From: Rhodococcus oxybenzonivorans
Lineage (GTDB): Bacteria; Actinomycetota; Actinomycetes; Mycobacteriales; Mycobacteriaceae
DNA: 64,000 bases
Assembly: GCF_003130705.1 (NCBI RefSeq)
Contig: NZ_CP021354.1
Location: forward strand, 372,001 to 436,000
Reading direction: 5' to 3'
Shown one piece after another: positions 1 through 9,075 of this stretch; the first letter of the stretch is position 1; the number at the start of each line of letters is the position of its first letter. A program made the position numbers and the translations under genes. The notes under the pieces were generated by a model, which made no database searches, was not told the DNA's origin, and saw only the letters and a list, made by a program, of their open reading frames with translations.

Positions 1-57
1 ACCCACGAGCGAGGTGGGCACGGCGAACAGCAGCCACCACTGCCGCGCCGTGCCCAC
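1..57 (-). CDS. N-terminal start of a probable CopD-family membrane protein (partial)
   Basis: Only about 19 codons lie in the window. Reading the minus strand from a GTG at 57, the peptide VGTARQWWLLFAVPTSLVG looks like a short cytosolic lead followed by the first membrane helix. It begins 6 bases after the stop of the CopC-type gene, so translational coupling is likely. In actinobacteria YcnI, CopC and CopD (the inner-membrane copper partner of CopC) commonly sit in this order, which is the main reason for the call. The identity is an inference from context, since no CopD motif falls inside the window. Confidence 0.4.
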   Translation of the reverse strand, partial: MGTARQWWLLFAVPTSLVG

Positions 58-62
58 CGTGC

Positions 63-596
63 TCAGTTCCGCTCGCGCGGTGTGCGGAGCGCGAACCACA
101 GCCCGGCACCGAACACGAGCACACCCGCGGCGACGAACGGCCACAACGGGATGCCTCCGGAGCCCGAATCACCTGAACTGTCGGCGGCGGCGCCCGGTGT
201 GCCCGACCCCGCCTGGGTGAGCGTGAATGTTCGGGTTCCGCTCACCGGATGTCCGTCGGCGGAGGTGACGCGGAAGGCGATGGTGTAGTCACCGGCCTGG
301 CCCAGTTCACCGAGCTCCGCGCTCACGGTGGCCCCTTCGACCGAGGGGTCGCCCTTGGTCCACAGGTTGCCGTCGGGGCCCACCACGGTGAGCGACGCGA
401 ACGACTCCTGCAGCGCCTCGTTGAACGTGACACTCACCCGTTCGGGCGCTGCCGCGATCTGTGCACCGTTCTCCGGGTTGGAACTGAGTACCACCGAATG
501 GGCGGTGGCGGAGCCGACACCGATCATGCTCGCCAACATCGCCAGCAGTCCGACGGCGATCACCTTCATCGAGGTGAGCGTTGCGCGCGCCTTCAT
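63..596 (-). CDS. CopC domain periplasmic copper-binding protein, membrane-anchored
   Basis: A 177-aa exported protein. Residues 1-32 form a signal peptide ending ATA, so the mature chain begins with His (HSVVLSSNPENGA), the usual N-terminal copper-binding His of CopC. A CopC-type beta-sandwich follows (to about residue 130) with the second expected ligand region DGHPVSGT. After a Gly/Ser/Asp-rich linker there is one C-terminal membrane helix (about 149-168) and a short basic tail. The ATG at 596 was chosen because it overlaps the upstream ycnI-like stop (ATGA) and gives a clean signal peptide; an upstream in-frame start would add 27 Arg-rich residues. Likely role: binding Cu(II) outside the membrane for handover to the CopD-like partner. 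Confidence 0.88.
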   Translation of the reverse strand: MKARATLTSMKVIAVGLLAMLASMIGVGSATAHSVVLSSNPENGAQIAAAPERVSVTFNEALQESFASLTVVGPDGNLWTKGDPSVEGATVSAELGELGQAGDYTIAFRVTSADGHPVSGTRTFTLTQAGSGTPGAAADSSGDSGSGGIPLWPFVAAGVLVFGAGLWFALRTPRERN

Positions 597-1258
597 GAGC
601 GACGACTTCGAACCAGTGCGCCGAGACCGAGGGCCGCACCGAGCGCGCCGAGGACGAGCCCGACACCACCCAACCAACGGGCGGTGTCGTCGGTTCCCTG
701 GGCCGCCAACTCGTGGTCGTCACCCGACGAGGACACGGCGTCGTGGCTGCCGTCTTCCCCGCTGGAGGCCGCGAGGGTGAGCGTGGGTGCCGGCTTGTCC
801 GGTTCGGCACCATCCGGGCCGGCGGGCTGATCCCAGTTGACGACGTTGCCGTCGCTGTAGGTCTGTGCTGCCGGGAACGACACCTCGTCCTGTTCGGGCA
901 GCGGTCCGGCCGACAGCACGAATTGCTGGAACTGGCCGGGTGCCACCCCGACACCGGGATCGGCCGTCCACGTCACCGAGGTCGCGAGCTTGGAACCCGG
1001 GTCCTTGGCGACGACGGCCGTCCAGCCCGGCAGCGGTTCGGTGCGAGCGGATTTGAGGCCCGGAAGTGTCACAGTGAGCGCGGTGGTGGAAGCCGTTTCG
1101 GATTCGGTAGGCACCCGGAACGTCAGGACGGAGTAGCCGCCCTGCTCGGCGCCTGGAGCCGCGACCGTCACGTGTGCGGCGGCAACACCGGCCGTGAGCA
1201 ACATGGCACCACCGGCGGCGCCGGCGGTGAAAAGGGCACGCGAAACTAGGGAGTTCAT
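593..1258 (-). CDS. YcnI-like DUF1775 copper-associated exported protein
   Basis: 221 aa. A signal peptide (about 1-28, AAGGAMLLTAGVAAA) is followed by a mature N-terminus starting HVTVAAP, matching the YcnI/DUF1775 family in which the N-terminal His and a downstream Trp bind Cu(II). The domain spans about 29-160, including PLPGW near residue 77 of the precursor. A charged linker and a C-terminal membrane helix (about 190-212) followed by RSRRS anchor it. The ATG at 1258 has AAGGA about 9 bases upstream. The stop overlaps the CopC start by 4 bases, so the two are translationally coupled. A metallochaperone role in copper handling follows from the family. Confidence 0.88.
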   Translation of the reverse strand: MNSLVSRALFTAGAAGGAMLLTAGVAAAHVTVAAPGAEQGGYSVLTFRVPTESETASTTALTVTLPGLKSARTEPLPGWTAVVAKDPGSKLATSVTWTADPGVGVAPGQFQQFVLSAGPLPEQDEVSFPAAQTYSDGNVVNWDQPAGPDGAEPDKPAPTLTLAASSGEDGSHDAVSSSGDDHELAAQGTDDTARWLGGVGLVLGALGAALGLGALVRSRRS

Positions 1259-1303
1259 CGAAACAAGGTCCTTACTGGTCTGAAGGCGAAGTGAGATGAA
1301 GGT

Positions 1304-1822
1304 TCAGACCAGAACAGGGGGACCGCGACGGGAGATGCTCGCTCGGAGTAGTGCGTCGACGGGGTTTCTGCGGGGGACGGGGTGAGGGAGCGCAGCAGCG
1401 ACCGCGACGGGTCGAGGCTCCCCGCGTAACACCACCCGCCATACGTGGACCAGCGAACGGTAGAGCCGTTCGGCGCTGGCAATGAGCAACGCGCAGACGA
1501 CGGTGGCGGCTGCGTGCGCCAGCAGCATCGGTGCAGCGGGGAGAACTGCGTGCACGTGTGCTGTGGCTGCGAGCGTGAGGTGGCCGGCGACCTGTCCGAA
1601 ACCGAGCGCGCCGAGAAGGGCCGAGCTGCTGTGGAAACGCGGCGGCAGGTTCGCGGTGATCGCGCCCACGCCGCTACAGGCGAGGAGCAGCAACGTCAGT
1701 GCTGCCGATGCGGGAAATCCGCCCCCACCCGCGCCGTGCGCCGCGACCGCGAGACCGGCCGAAAGCGCACCGACGGCCGCGCCTCTGAGGGTGGCGGTCG
1801 CGTCGGAGCGGGCGGGGGACAT
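1304..1822 (-). CDS. Predicted multi-pass membrane protein upstream of ycnI
   Basis: 172 aa. I do not recognise a named family. It has about four hydrophobic segments, with His-containing stretches (TAHVHAVLPAAP and LLAHAAATVV), then an amphipathic basic C-terminal tail ending SISRRGPPVLV. The ATG at 1822 was preferred over one 20 codons earlier because the earlier one would run into the end of the DUF6474 gene. It sits 45 bases upstream of the ycnI-like gene on the same strand, so a part in the copper set is possible from position and from the histidines, but function is unknown. Confidence 0.7.
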   Translation of the reverse strand: MSPARSDATATLRGAAVGALSAGLAVAAHGAGGGGFPASAALTLLLLACSGVGAITANLPPRFHSSSALLGALGFGQVAGHLTLAATAHVHAVLPAAPMLLAHAAATVVCALLIASAERLYRSLVHVWRVVLRGEPRPVAVAAALPHPVPRRNPVDALLRASISRRGPPVLV

Positions 1823-1841
1823 GAAAGTGCGTCGAAGTCGG

Positions 1842-2495
1842 TCAGCGCACGCCGAGGCGGGCGAGGAGATCCGCTTCGACACCGTCGAGTTCGGACGAGA
1901 TGGCCTGGTGAGCGGCCTTCCGGCGCGCCTGGGGCATTTGCTCCGCCGCGCGGACGGCGGTATTCAGATCGCCGAGGCGTTCGCGGATTGCGCCGGCGAA
2001 CTTCTGCGTCTCGGCGTCGTCAGGCTTCTGACCGAGAATCTCGGTAGTGGAGCTTTCGGCACCGGCGATGCGGGCGCTGAGCTTGGCACCGTGACCCGTG
2101 TAGTTGGCGAGTTGGTCGATGCCGACGCCCATTCGATCGGCGCGCCTGGCGTCGATCTGGCCGCGCACGACGGTTGCGGCGCGGTAGACGATGGGGAGCA
2201 GCACGGGCGTGAGGAGTCGCGCGACACCGAGATACTTGCGAACGGAGGCCACGGTGAAGCCCTTCTGGGCGGCCGCCTTCTCCTGAGCTTTGAGGGTAGC
2301 GATTTGAGCCTTCTCGATCTTCTTCTGTGATTTCAGTTCGGCAGCTTCGAGCTTGCGCGCGGACTTGAACGCGGCCTTGTCCCGCCTGCGTTCGTTGCGT
2401 GCCTTCAGCTTCGCTTCCACTCCCGCCTTGTGCTTGAGTGCCTTAGCTTCTGCCTTACGGGTGGCTCGGGACTTACGTTTCTTCAACAACCCCAT
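1842..2495 (-). CDS. DUF6474 family protein
   Basis: 217 aa. The first 80 residues are extremely rich in Lys, Arg, Ala and Glu (GLLKKRKSRATRKAEAKALK onward) and are predicted to form a long charged helix or coiled coil. A middle region (about 90-120) has a moderately hydrophobic patch (LLTPVLLPIVYRAATVV). The C-terminal part is helical and ends LLARLGVR. This composition matches the actinobacterial DUF6474 family; no biochemical role is known to me. The ATG at 2495 has AAAAGGGG upstream, better than an alternative 13 codons earlier. It is divergent from the RecB-like nuclease gene. Confidence 0.75.
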   Translation of the reverse strand: MGLLKKRKSRATRKAEAKALKHKAGVEAKLKARNERRRDKAAFKSARKLEAAELKSQKKIEKAQIATLKAQEKAAAQKGFTVASVRKYLGVARLLTPVLLPIVYRAATVVRGQIDARRADRMGVGIDQLANYTGHGAKLSARIAGAESSTTEILGQKPDDAETQKFAGAIRERLGDLNTAVRAAEQMPQARRKAAHQAISSELDGVEADLLARLGVR

Positions 2496-2594
2496 CGAAA
2501 AGACCCCTTTTCCTGGTGTTTCTGCGCAGCCCACGCTACCAACTGCATCCGGTGCTTCGGGATCAGCCTAGGGGAGCACATAATCTTCGTCATC

Positions 2595-4214
2595 GTGTGT
2601 TCCCATATCGGTCAGCAAACAGAACCCGGCGCCTCTCCCGGACAGGTGCCCGGGCCGGTGATCGATGCCAGCGCACTGACGCGGTGCCGTCACCGTGTGC
2701 ATCTCGACGCCGCCTTCCCCGCCGCCCTGGCTGCTGCGCCGGAGGACATCGGCGTCCGTCAGCGGCAGGATGCGGCCGCCGCCCGCCGCGAAGACATTCG
2801 TCGGCTTCTCGTCGAATACGATCCCGAGCGGTGGGTAGTGATCGACGCCGAAGGCAGCATGCGCACTCGTGCCGAAGACACGGTGGCCGCGTGCAGGGCA
2901 GGCGCGGACCGGATCTGGGGCGCCGTGCTGCCGCTCGAACGGGACACCGGCCGCAAAGCCCGTTGCGAGATTCTCATCCGGGACGCGGACCGCGGCGGGT
3001 ACATCCCCGTGATCGTCGTCAACCACAAGGTCACGGATCCCGGTCGGGGCGCGACGACGTCCGGCATGTTCGAGTGGGAGCCGCGTGAGGATCCGACCAG
3101 GAAGCCCCGCAGTCAGGTCCGCGACCAGATGCGTGTGGCACAGGTGTACCGGATGCTCGAGCGGCACGGGTTGGCCAGTCCGGCCCGCCTGGCCGGGGCG
3201 ATCGGATACGGCTCCGACGTGATCTTCGTGCACGATCTCAGCACCATCCTCGCCGACTACGACGAGCGCTTCGCCGACCGACTGTCCGTGGCGCGGGGGG
3301 AATCGGCGACGGTGCCGTCTCGGATCGGCGAATGCCGGTCGTGCCCCTGGTGGCCCGGTTGCGAAGAACAGTTGACGCTGACGCACGACGTGAGCCTGGT
3401 GGCCACCGGGTCGCGGGCCGACATGCTGCGCGAGGCCGGTTGTCACACCATCGACGACCTTGCCGCCTGGGACCGCGAACCTCTCGAGGACTGGCCGCAC
3501 GGTGCGTTCGAGGACGCGGTGGTGACGGCAAAAGCCTGGCTGGCGGGTGCGCCACTGGTTCGGCGCTTTCCGCAGATCCGGGTGACCCGCGCCGACATCG
3601 AGATCGACGTCGACATGGAGAGCTACCAGGAACACGGTGCCTACCTGTGGGGAACGTTGCTCAATATGGACGGGGTGTCGGTGTATCGACCGTTCGTCAG
3701 CTGGGACCCCGTACCGACACAGGACGAGGCGCGGTCGTTCGCCGAGTTCTGGACGTGGCTGATGGCCGAACGGGAGGCCGCGGCCCTGAGCGGCAAGACG
3801 TTCGCCGCCTACTGCTACTCACGTGCGGCCGAGGACAAGTGGTTGCTCGATTCGGCCCGCCGATTCGCCGGAGTCCCGGGCATCCCCACCGAGGCCGAAA
3901 TCCGCGAGTTCATCGACAGCCCACAATGGGTCGACATCTACCAAGCGGTCAGCGATCAATTCATCTGCCCGGGCGGCAAAGGACTGAAGAAGATCGCTCC
4001 TGTCGCAGGTTTCAGGTGGCGTGACGCCGACGCCGGTGGTGAGGCCTCGATGAGTTGGTACCGCGAAGCCGTCGGCTACGACGGTGAACCCGACCTCACC
4101 CAGCGTGAGCGACTCCTGCAATACAACGAAGACGATGTGATCGCCACGAAAGTGCTGCGCGAGTGGATGTCGGATCGAGCGGAGTCGGAGATCCCGCTCG
4201 CGTCCGACCTCTAG
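2595..4214 (+). CDS. TM0106 family RecB-like putative nuclease
   Basis: About 539 aa from the GTG at 2595. Features of the TM0106/RecB-like family are visible: an early LTRCRHRVHLD segment, a nuclease core with IPVIVVNHKVTDPG and GYGSDVIFVHDLS, a Cys-containing segment RIGECRSCPWWPGC that could be part of an Fe-S or Zn site, and a C-terminal half resembling an RNase H-like exonuclease domain (IEIDVDMESYQE, and LLQYNEDDVIATKVL near the end). Such proteins are predicted DNA or RNA processing nucleases. The start is uncertain: GTG codons at 2646 and 2658 are possible, while AGGGGAG at about 2572 is rather far from 2595. The body of the gene is secure. Confidence 0.85.
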   Translation: MCSHIGQQTEPGASPGQVPGPVIDASALTRCRHRVHLDAAFPAALAAAPEDIGVRQRQDAAAARREDIRRLLVEYDPERWVVIDAEGSMRTRAEDTVAACRAGADRIWGAVLPLERDTGRKARCEILIRDADRGGYIPVIVVNHKVTDPGRGATTSGMFEWEPREDPTRKPRSQVRDQMRVAQVYRMLERHGLASPARLAGAIGYGSDVIFVHDLSTILADYDERFADRLSVARGESATVPSRIGECRSCPWWPGCEEQLTLTHDVSLVATGSRADMLREAGCHTIDDLAAWDREPLEDWPHGAFEDAVVTAKAWLAGAPLVRRFPQIRVTRADIEIDVDMESYQEHGAYLWGTLLNMDGVSVYRPFVSWDPVPTQDEARSFAEFWTWLMAEREAAALSGKTFAAYCYSRAAEDKWLLDSARRFAGVPGIPTEAEIREFIDSPQWVDIYQAVSDQFICPGGKGLKKIAPVAGFRWRDADAGGEASMSWYREAVGYDGEPDLTQRERLLQYNEDDVIATKVLREWMSDRAESEIPLASDL

Positions 4215-4251
4215 GCTGCAAGGCAGGGGCCGATTCGGTAGGGGTGGTCAG

Positions 4252-4926
4252 GTGGAAGTGCCGAAGACATCCACGACGCTGCGGTTCGCTCTGCTGCTCA
4301 CCGCCGCCGGCGGCTTCCTCGACGCCTACACCTACATCAGCCGCGGCGGAGTTTTCGCGAACGCCCAGACCGGCAACGTCATCCTCATGGCCATCGACCT
4401 GTCGGAGAGGCACTTCCACGCCGCACGGGCACACCTGTGGCCGATCCTCGCGTTCATCGTCGGTGTCGCATTCGCCCACCTACTCAAAGGCGAACTCGCC
4501 CACAGCGTCTTCGACCACCCCATCCGGATTGCCATGGTCGCGCAAATCGTCGTCCTCGTCGCGGTCGCGTTCATTCCCGCGAAGGTCCCCAACGCGGCGG
4601 TGACCGTACCCATCTCCTTCGTGGCGGCCATGCAGTTCGGTCTGTTCCGCACCATCGGTTCGCTGTCGTACATCGCTGTCGCCACCACGGGCAACCTCAT
4701 GCGCTTCACCGAGTCGGCGTACGCCGGATACATCGAGAAGGTCCCCGAATCGCGCCAGCACACACGGGTGTACGCCGCCATCGTCGGCAGCTTCGCCGGT
4801 GGAGCCGTCCTCGGGGCGTTCGCCACCCGCTACTTCGGCGGAGCCGCCGCCTGGATCCCAGCCGCCCTTCTGTGCGGGGCACTCGTGCTGTTCTACATCG
4901 ACGACCGTCGACGCCGCCGACTGTGA
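4252..4926 (+). CDS. YoaK family (DUF1275) membrane protein
   Basis: 224 aa with about six membrane helices. The N-terminal signature ALLLTAAGGFLDAYTYI followed by FANAQTGNVILMA is typical of DUF1275/YoaK proteins, and the second half repeats the idea with YIAVATTGNLMR. The GTG at 4252 is preceded by AGGGGTGG. The gene starts 37 bases after the nuclease stop on the same strand. Transport activity is suspected for the family but not established. The C-terminus is strongly basic (IDDRRRRRL), which places it in the cytosol. Confidence 0.85.
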   Translation: MEVPKTSTTLRFALLLTAAGGFLDAYTYISRGGVFANAQTGNVILMAIDLSERHFHAARAHLWPILAFIVGVAFAHLLKGELAHSVFDHPIRIAMVAQIVVLVAVAFIPAKVPNAAVTVPISFVAAMQFGLFRTIGSLSYIAVATTGNLMRFTESAYAGYIEKVPESRQHTRVYAAIVGSFAGGAVLGAFATRYFGGAAAWIPAALLCGALVLFYIDDRRRRRL

Positions 4927-4966
4927 GCGGATGTCGAGTACCTGCACTCCCGGGCGGTGACGTCGC

Positions 4967-5770
4967 CTACTCCGGCGTCGCGGGCCCGATCCACTCCGGA
5001 TACTGCACGGCGACCGGCATGGTGGGAGGTTCGAATCCGGGTGGGGGCACGAGGTTGCCGCCCGCGTTCGGGCTGAAGTTCGGAAACTGCTGCCGCCACC
5101 AGTCGGTGCAGCCCTGAGGGATGACGTCCCCGTTCAACGGGCGCAGGTAGTGAAGCCTGGTGATCTTCCAATCGCCGAACACATTCCAAGTCGGTACTCG
5201 GTGTGCGCGCGGGTCCTTCCGGGCGGGGTCGGTATCGGGGATGCCAGCCGGCCCGGCGTCCACCCCGGCTCGCTCCAGTTCGATACGGAACGCCATGCTG
5301 AGCGGATTGAGCGAAATATTCGTCGTATCGTCTTCCGGGAAAAGGTAGTAATGGCAGACCGTTGCCGCTACCGAAGTCTCGGTGGACCCATAGTCAGTGA
5401 TGTGCGCGAAGTTTGTTCCCGGAGCCTGCGTATCGGTCTGGACCTCCAGCGAGGTCATGAAGTACTCGATGTCGGGATCGCCGTGATTGGCCTCACCGCG
5501 CACCGCGCCGCCGAATCCGGGATACGAATTCTCCAGACCCACGAACGCCGTGTACTCGCCGGCCTCGAAGCTCGCTCGTACCAATTCGACACCCCGGCTG
5601 AACAGATCAACTCCCGGATCCGCTGACCAAACGTGGGAATACAGCACTTCTCCGTCTTGCACGCTTGGTGCCGGTGCCGGTTTATTGCGCGGGTTCGTCC
5701 CGCATCCTGATGCGAGTATCAGCGTCGCCGCGGCCCAACACGTGACTCGTGCGCCCCTGTCAGCCGTCAT
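4967..5770 (-). CDS. Putative lipoprotein, T7SS-cluster member
   Basis: 267 aa with a lipoprotein signal: basic MTADRGARVT, a hydrophobic stretch, and lipobox LASGC (Cys about residue 23). The mature protein is mostly polar with several Tyr/Trp-rich segments (YSHVWSADPGVD, DWKITRLHYLRP) and a Pro-rich C-terminus. No named family recognised. The ATG at 5770 overlaps the end of the large upstream gene by 11 bases, so the two are coupled and were probably acquired or kept together. A surface lipoprotein paired with a large WXG-type protein could be a partner or immunity factor, but that is inference. Confidence 0.75.
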   Translation of the reverse strand: MTADRGARVTCWAAATLILASGCGTNPRNKPAPAPSVQDGEVLYSHVWSADPGVDLFSRGVELVRASFEAGEYTAFVGLENSYPGFGGAVRGEANHGDPDIEYFMTSLEVQTDTQAPGTNFAHITDYGSTETSVAATVCHYYLFPEDDTTNISLNPLSMAFRIELERAGVDAGPAGIPDTDPARKDPRAHRVPTWNVFGDWKITRLHYLRPLNGDVIPQGCTDWWRQQFPNFSPNAGGNLVPPPGFEPPTMPVAVQYPEWIGPATPE

Positions 5771-8045
5771 TGCGCACCACGTCGTCGTAGCCGTTTCGGA
5801 TGCGCTGCCCGTTCCCATCGGCGGGGTCTCCGAGCTGGTTGAACATGGTCTGGTAACCATCTTTCATTCGCGGAGCCATATCGGGATTCGACTGCACGTC
5901 ATCCCAGGAAAGGAGATTGCCCGACCCGTCGAATGCCCACGGATACTTCTGGGGGAACGATTCGGGAAGAACGGGTGCGGCTTGGAGAATGTTGTAGTAA
6001 TCGCGGTAGAAGTCGGGGGCTTCGAGGGCGACTGACGGTGCCGGACCCGGTGCCTTGCCGATGATGGCGTCCTTCAGAGGGTCGCCGCCCGCGTCGATCA
6101 TGGTGTTGATGTATTCACCGCCCGGGAGTCTGTCTATTCCTTGGCCACCGAGGCTCGTCAGGGCGCCGTACGCCGCTGCTTTGCGGTCGTAAATGGCTTG
6201 CGCCTGTTCGGCTTTGTCGCTGTAGCTGTCCTCGGTCGAGAGGAGTAGTCCTCTGTCCATGAGGCCGTGGATTCGACCCGCTGTGGAGAGGTCGCCACCG
6301 GAGAGGGGCGCCGAGGGGTCGTGCGCGTACCGGCCCTCTGCGGCGAGGATTTCCTGCATCGACGACTGGGTGAAATGTGTTCCTGCTTCCGGGTCGGTGT
6401 TGAGGACCGCGAAAACGTTCGACGAGCCGCCGAAGTGGTTGTTGTCGGCGGGATCTGCCCAGGTGCCGATATCGAATCCGGGGGTCTCGGGCCTCCCGGC
6501 ACCGGCGAGGTCTCCGACATACGGGCTCATGCTGTGGGACACGGTCCGAAGCAGGTCCGGGTTGACCTGCCCGACGGATTGGCCTTCGGTACCGGGAATG
6601 TTCCTCAGCGTGTCCCAGTCGGTGCTCATGTTTTCCGCGACGGCCGACATGATGCTGCCGGTGCGGGTGGCGGCGGCGACGTCCGCCGGGTTGTTCGTGT
6701 CTTCGACGGTTGCATCACCGGCCCTGAACTCGAAGAGCGTCGAGGCTGCCTGCCCGTTGTCGGACCAATTGTGAACCAGCACATCGCGAACCAGTCCTTG
6801 GCCGGTGTCGGGATGAGTGACCGCATTCTCGACGGCGATCTTGTCGTCCGCGACGGCCGCGAAGATACCTTCGGTGATGGCCGTGTTCTCGGTGCCGCGG
6901 CCGTCGACGGTGAAGTACTCGAACTTGTGATTGGGGTTCTGTTCGTGCGCGACCTGGGCGTCGAGGTACTGGCGACCTACGTCGAGTAGGTGCTGATCGA
7001 GGCCGCTGCCGACCTGGTACTGCGGATCACCGGCCTCGACGACCTTCGCGATGGCCTGATTGTCCGCGACACCGTTCAGTTCGACGCTGGAGGCGCCCGA
7101 GGAGCCCACCATCTTGAAGTCGCGGATGACGAGGTCGTCCCGGGTGAGCGATTCCCGCATCTTGTCCGGCAGCAGGGCTCCTCCGCCCTTGGTCGGCACC
7201 TCGGAGTCGCCGGTGACGGTGGCGGTGACTTTCTCGTTCGAGATGAGCTGGAGCGAGTTTGCGAGGGAGCGTTGGGCGTCGGGCGGCAGCTTCTCCATGA
7301 TCTGTTGGATCTCTTGCGGACTTTTCCCGTCGAGCGACCGGCTCACCTGGTTCAGGTACTCCATCTGGGACGCGGGGATGGTAGCGGCATTTCCGCTGTT
7401 CACTGCATCGAGCTGTGCGGGCGTCAGGGCACCCGCCTCGCCCAGCCTCCGGACCTGCTCCGGGGTAAACCCGCCCGGGTCGGACACGAGGTCGGCCGCA
7501 TCGGTGCGACCCTGGTCTGCACCGAGCGCGGCGGCGGACGTGAAGGCCGCTCGCAGGCCGTCACGTGCCGTGTTCAGGGCGTCCCGGACAGTCCTATCGG
7601 CATTCACTGTCGCTGTCGCTGCGTCGGACAGGTCGCGCTGCCAGGCGGCCATGTCGTTCGCTCGAGCGGCGTCCGCCTCGGAATTGACCGGATCCGTCAC
7701 GACCAAGTCCTCGGATACGCGGAATTGGGCTGCTTCTGCGCCGACGATCGCCATCCGGGCGCGTTGCAATGGCGCATCCACTTCGTGGAAACCCTGCTTC
7801 GCCCGGTTGGCGAGCGCCTCGAGGTGATCGACGAGGGCGAGGGCGGTCTTCTTGTCGGCATTCGCCCGACCCTGGGCGGCCTCTGCGGTTTTGCCCTCCC
7901 AGTATGAGTCGTTCACCTTCGTGACGCCGTCGACGTAACGGCCGAACAGGTCCTCGACCTTGACGCCGAGCGCAATCCACGCGCCACCGACCTCGGTCAG
8001 CAGCGACGGATCCCACGATTCGAGCTGCGTGCGGGTGACGGTCAT
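5760..8045 (-). CDS. Large WXG100-like protein with TPR-region type body
   Basis: 761 aa. The first ~170 residues are predicted to be helical and contain a WXG-type turn (DSYWEGKTAEAA, about residues 47-58), as in ESX (type VII) substrates. The remainder resembles the actinobacterial family annotated as TPR repeat region-containing protein, with segments such as SHSMSPYVGDLAGAG and DPADNNHFGGSSNVFAVL. No signal peptide or membrane helix. Its start overlaps the small upstream gene by 4 bases (ATGA) and its end overlaps the lipoprotein gene, giving a tight three-gene unit. Likely a secreted or secretion-associated protein; an effector role is possible but no catalytic motif is visible. Confidence 0.75.
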   Translation of the reverse strand: MTVTRTQLESWDPSLLTEVGGAWIALGVKVEDLFGRYVDGVTKVNDSYWEGKTAEAAQGRANADKKTALALVDHLEALANRAKQGFHEVDAPLQRARMAIVGAEAAQFRVSEDLVVTDPVNSEADAARANDMAAWQRDLSDAATATVNADRTVRDALNTARDGLRAAFTSAAALGADQGRTDAADLVSDPGGFTPEQVRRLGEAGALTPAQLDAVNSGNAATIPASQMEYLNQVSRSLDGKSPQEIQQIMEKLPPDAQRSLANSLQLISNEKVTATVTGDSEVPTKGGGALLPDKMRESLTRDDLVIRDFKMVGSSGASSVELNGVADNQAIAKVVEAGDPQYQVGSGLDQHLLDVGRQYLDAQVAHEQNPNHKFEYFTVDGRGTENTAITEGIFAAVADDKIAVENAVTHPDTGQGLVRDVLVHNWSDNGQAASTLFEFRAGDATVEDTNNPADVAAATRTGSIMSAVAENMSTDWDTLRNIPGTEGQSVGQVNPDLLRTVSHSMSPYVGDLAGAGRPETPGFDIGTWADPADNNHFGGSSNVFAVLNTDPEAGTHFTQSSMQEILAAEGRYAHDPSAPLSGGDLSTAGRIHGLMDRGLLLSTEDSYSDKAEQAQAIYDRKAAAYGALTSLGGQGIDRLPGGEYINTMIDAGGDPLKDAIIGKAPGPAPSVALEAPDFYRDYYNILQAAPVLPESFPQKYPWAFDGSGNLLSWDDVQSNPDMAPRMKDGYQTMFNQLGDPADGNGQRIRNGYDDVVRNDG

Positions 8046-8422
8046 CCTTCAGCGTTCCAGTCACCTGTGGCGTCTGTGTACGCAGCGACGAATCGGTCGG
8101 CGGACGCGTCGTCCTGATCCCGGTATTCCCGGGCGACGTTGATCATCACGTCACCGGTTTCGCCGAGCCGCTCGACGAGAGCGGGGACGAGGGATCCGTC
8201 GATGAGATCACCCGAGATGCTGCACGCCTCGAGGACGGAAGACATGACGCCGCCCGGGCTCGACATGAAAGGGCCTGCCGCGGGGCCGACTCGTAAACTG
8301 CCCGCCTCCCCGGCCAGGCCGCGCAATACTGCTCCCAGCTTTTCGAGCTGGTCCAGATCAGCTTTCAACGTCCCCGCAAAGGCCCCCTTCGACTGCCGGC
8401 CACTTCGGCCGGCTCCCCCCAC
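8042..8422 (-). CDS. Small WXG100/EspC-like protein
   Basis: 126 aa from a GTG at 8422, or 108 aa from a TTG at 8368 (LKADLDQLEKLG) which also has GGGG-type sequence just upstream. The size, helical pattern and absence of a signal peptide fit small ESX-associated partners. The C-terminus carries YRDQDDASADRF, in which an YxxxD-like element is present, as in type VII export signals. It is the first gene of a coupled unit with the 761-aa protein, suggesting the two form a partner pair. The family call is inference from size, fold type and context. Confidence 0.65.
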   Translation of the reverse strand: MGGAGRSGRQSKGAFAGTLKADLDQLEKLGAVLRGLAGEAGSLRVGPAAGPFMSSPGGVMSSVLEACSISGDLIDGSLVPALVERLGETGDVMINVAREYRDQDDASADRFVAAYTDATGDWNAEG

Positions 8423-8430
8423 CGTCAGCG

Positions 8431-9060
8431 CTAGAGCCTAGCGGGCGGTGCGGCCGCGTACCCGAGGGAGTAGGCGCCGACCACCTTGGGAGTGGATTTT
8501 TCGTAGAAGACGTCGAGTTCCCGAATGTCGAAACCGGCGTCGGTGAGCAGGGCAGGGATGTCGCGGGTGAGGTGGCAACCACCGGCCACGGTCTTCTGGA
8601 TGGGCTCCAGCCGGTGCTGCCATTTCTGGACCCCGGCGTCAGGGGCGAGGCCGTGCTCGACGAAATGCAGGGTTCCGCCCGGCCTCAGCACTCGGCGCAC
8701 CTCACGCAGTGCGGCGTCGATATCGGGAATGGTGCACATCGTCCAGGTGGACAATGCACTGTCGAAGCTGTTGTCCAGGAACGGGAGCGACTGACCGTCC
8801 ACACCGGCGCGGTCCACAGTTACCGGGGACACGCTCAGCCTTTTCGCGGCCAGCTTCCAGCCGAGATCGGCTGGTTCGACGGCGCTCACGGAATCGAGAT
8901 CCGGTGGATAGAACGGGACGTTGAGGCCGGAGCCGAAGCCGATCTCCACAACGCGCCCGTGCAGTCCGGCGCAGACCCGTCGGCGCGTCGGCTCCGTGAA
9001 TTTCAATCCACAGCTGATGTCGACGAGCCGCGGAACGATCCGATCAATGTAGAAACCCAT
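8431..9060 (-). CDS. Class I SAM-dependent methyltransferase
   Basis: 209 aa. Rossmann methyltransferase motifs are in order: VVEIGFGSGLNVPFYP (motif I, about 36-51), an acidic end of beta 2 (SAVEPADLG), LPFLDNSFDSALSTWTMCTI (motif II, UbiE-like) and LREVRRVLRPGGTLHFVEHG (motif III). The protein resembles Methyltransf_11 enzymes acting on small molecules or lipids; the substrate cannot be read from the sequence. Start ATG at 9060. The upstream 86 bases hold copy 1 of the intergenic palindromic element and no other gene. Confidence 0.88.
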   Translation of the reverse strand: MGFYIDRIVPRLVDISCGLKFTEPTRRRVCAGLHGRVVEIGFGSGLNVPFYPPDLDSVSAVEPADLGWKLAAKRLSVSPVTVDRAGVDGQSLPFLDNSFDSALSTWTMCTIPDIDAALREVRRVLRPGGTLHFVEHGLAPDAGVQKWQHRLEPIQKTVAGGCHLTRDIPALLTDAGFDIRELDVFYEKSTPKVVGAYSLGYAAAPPARL

Positions 9061-9075
9061 GCCGTCCTCCCATCA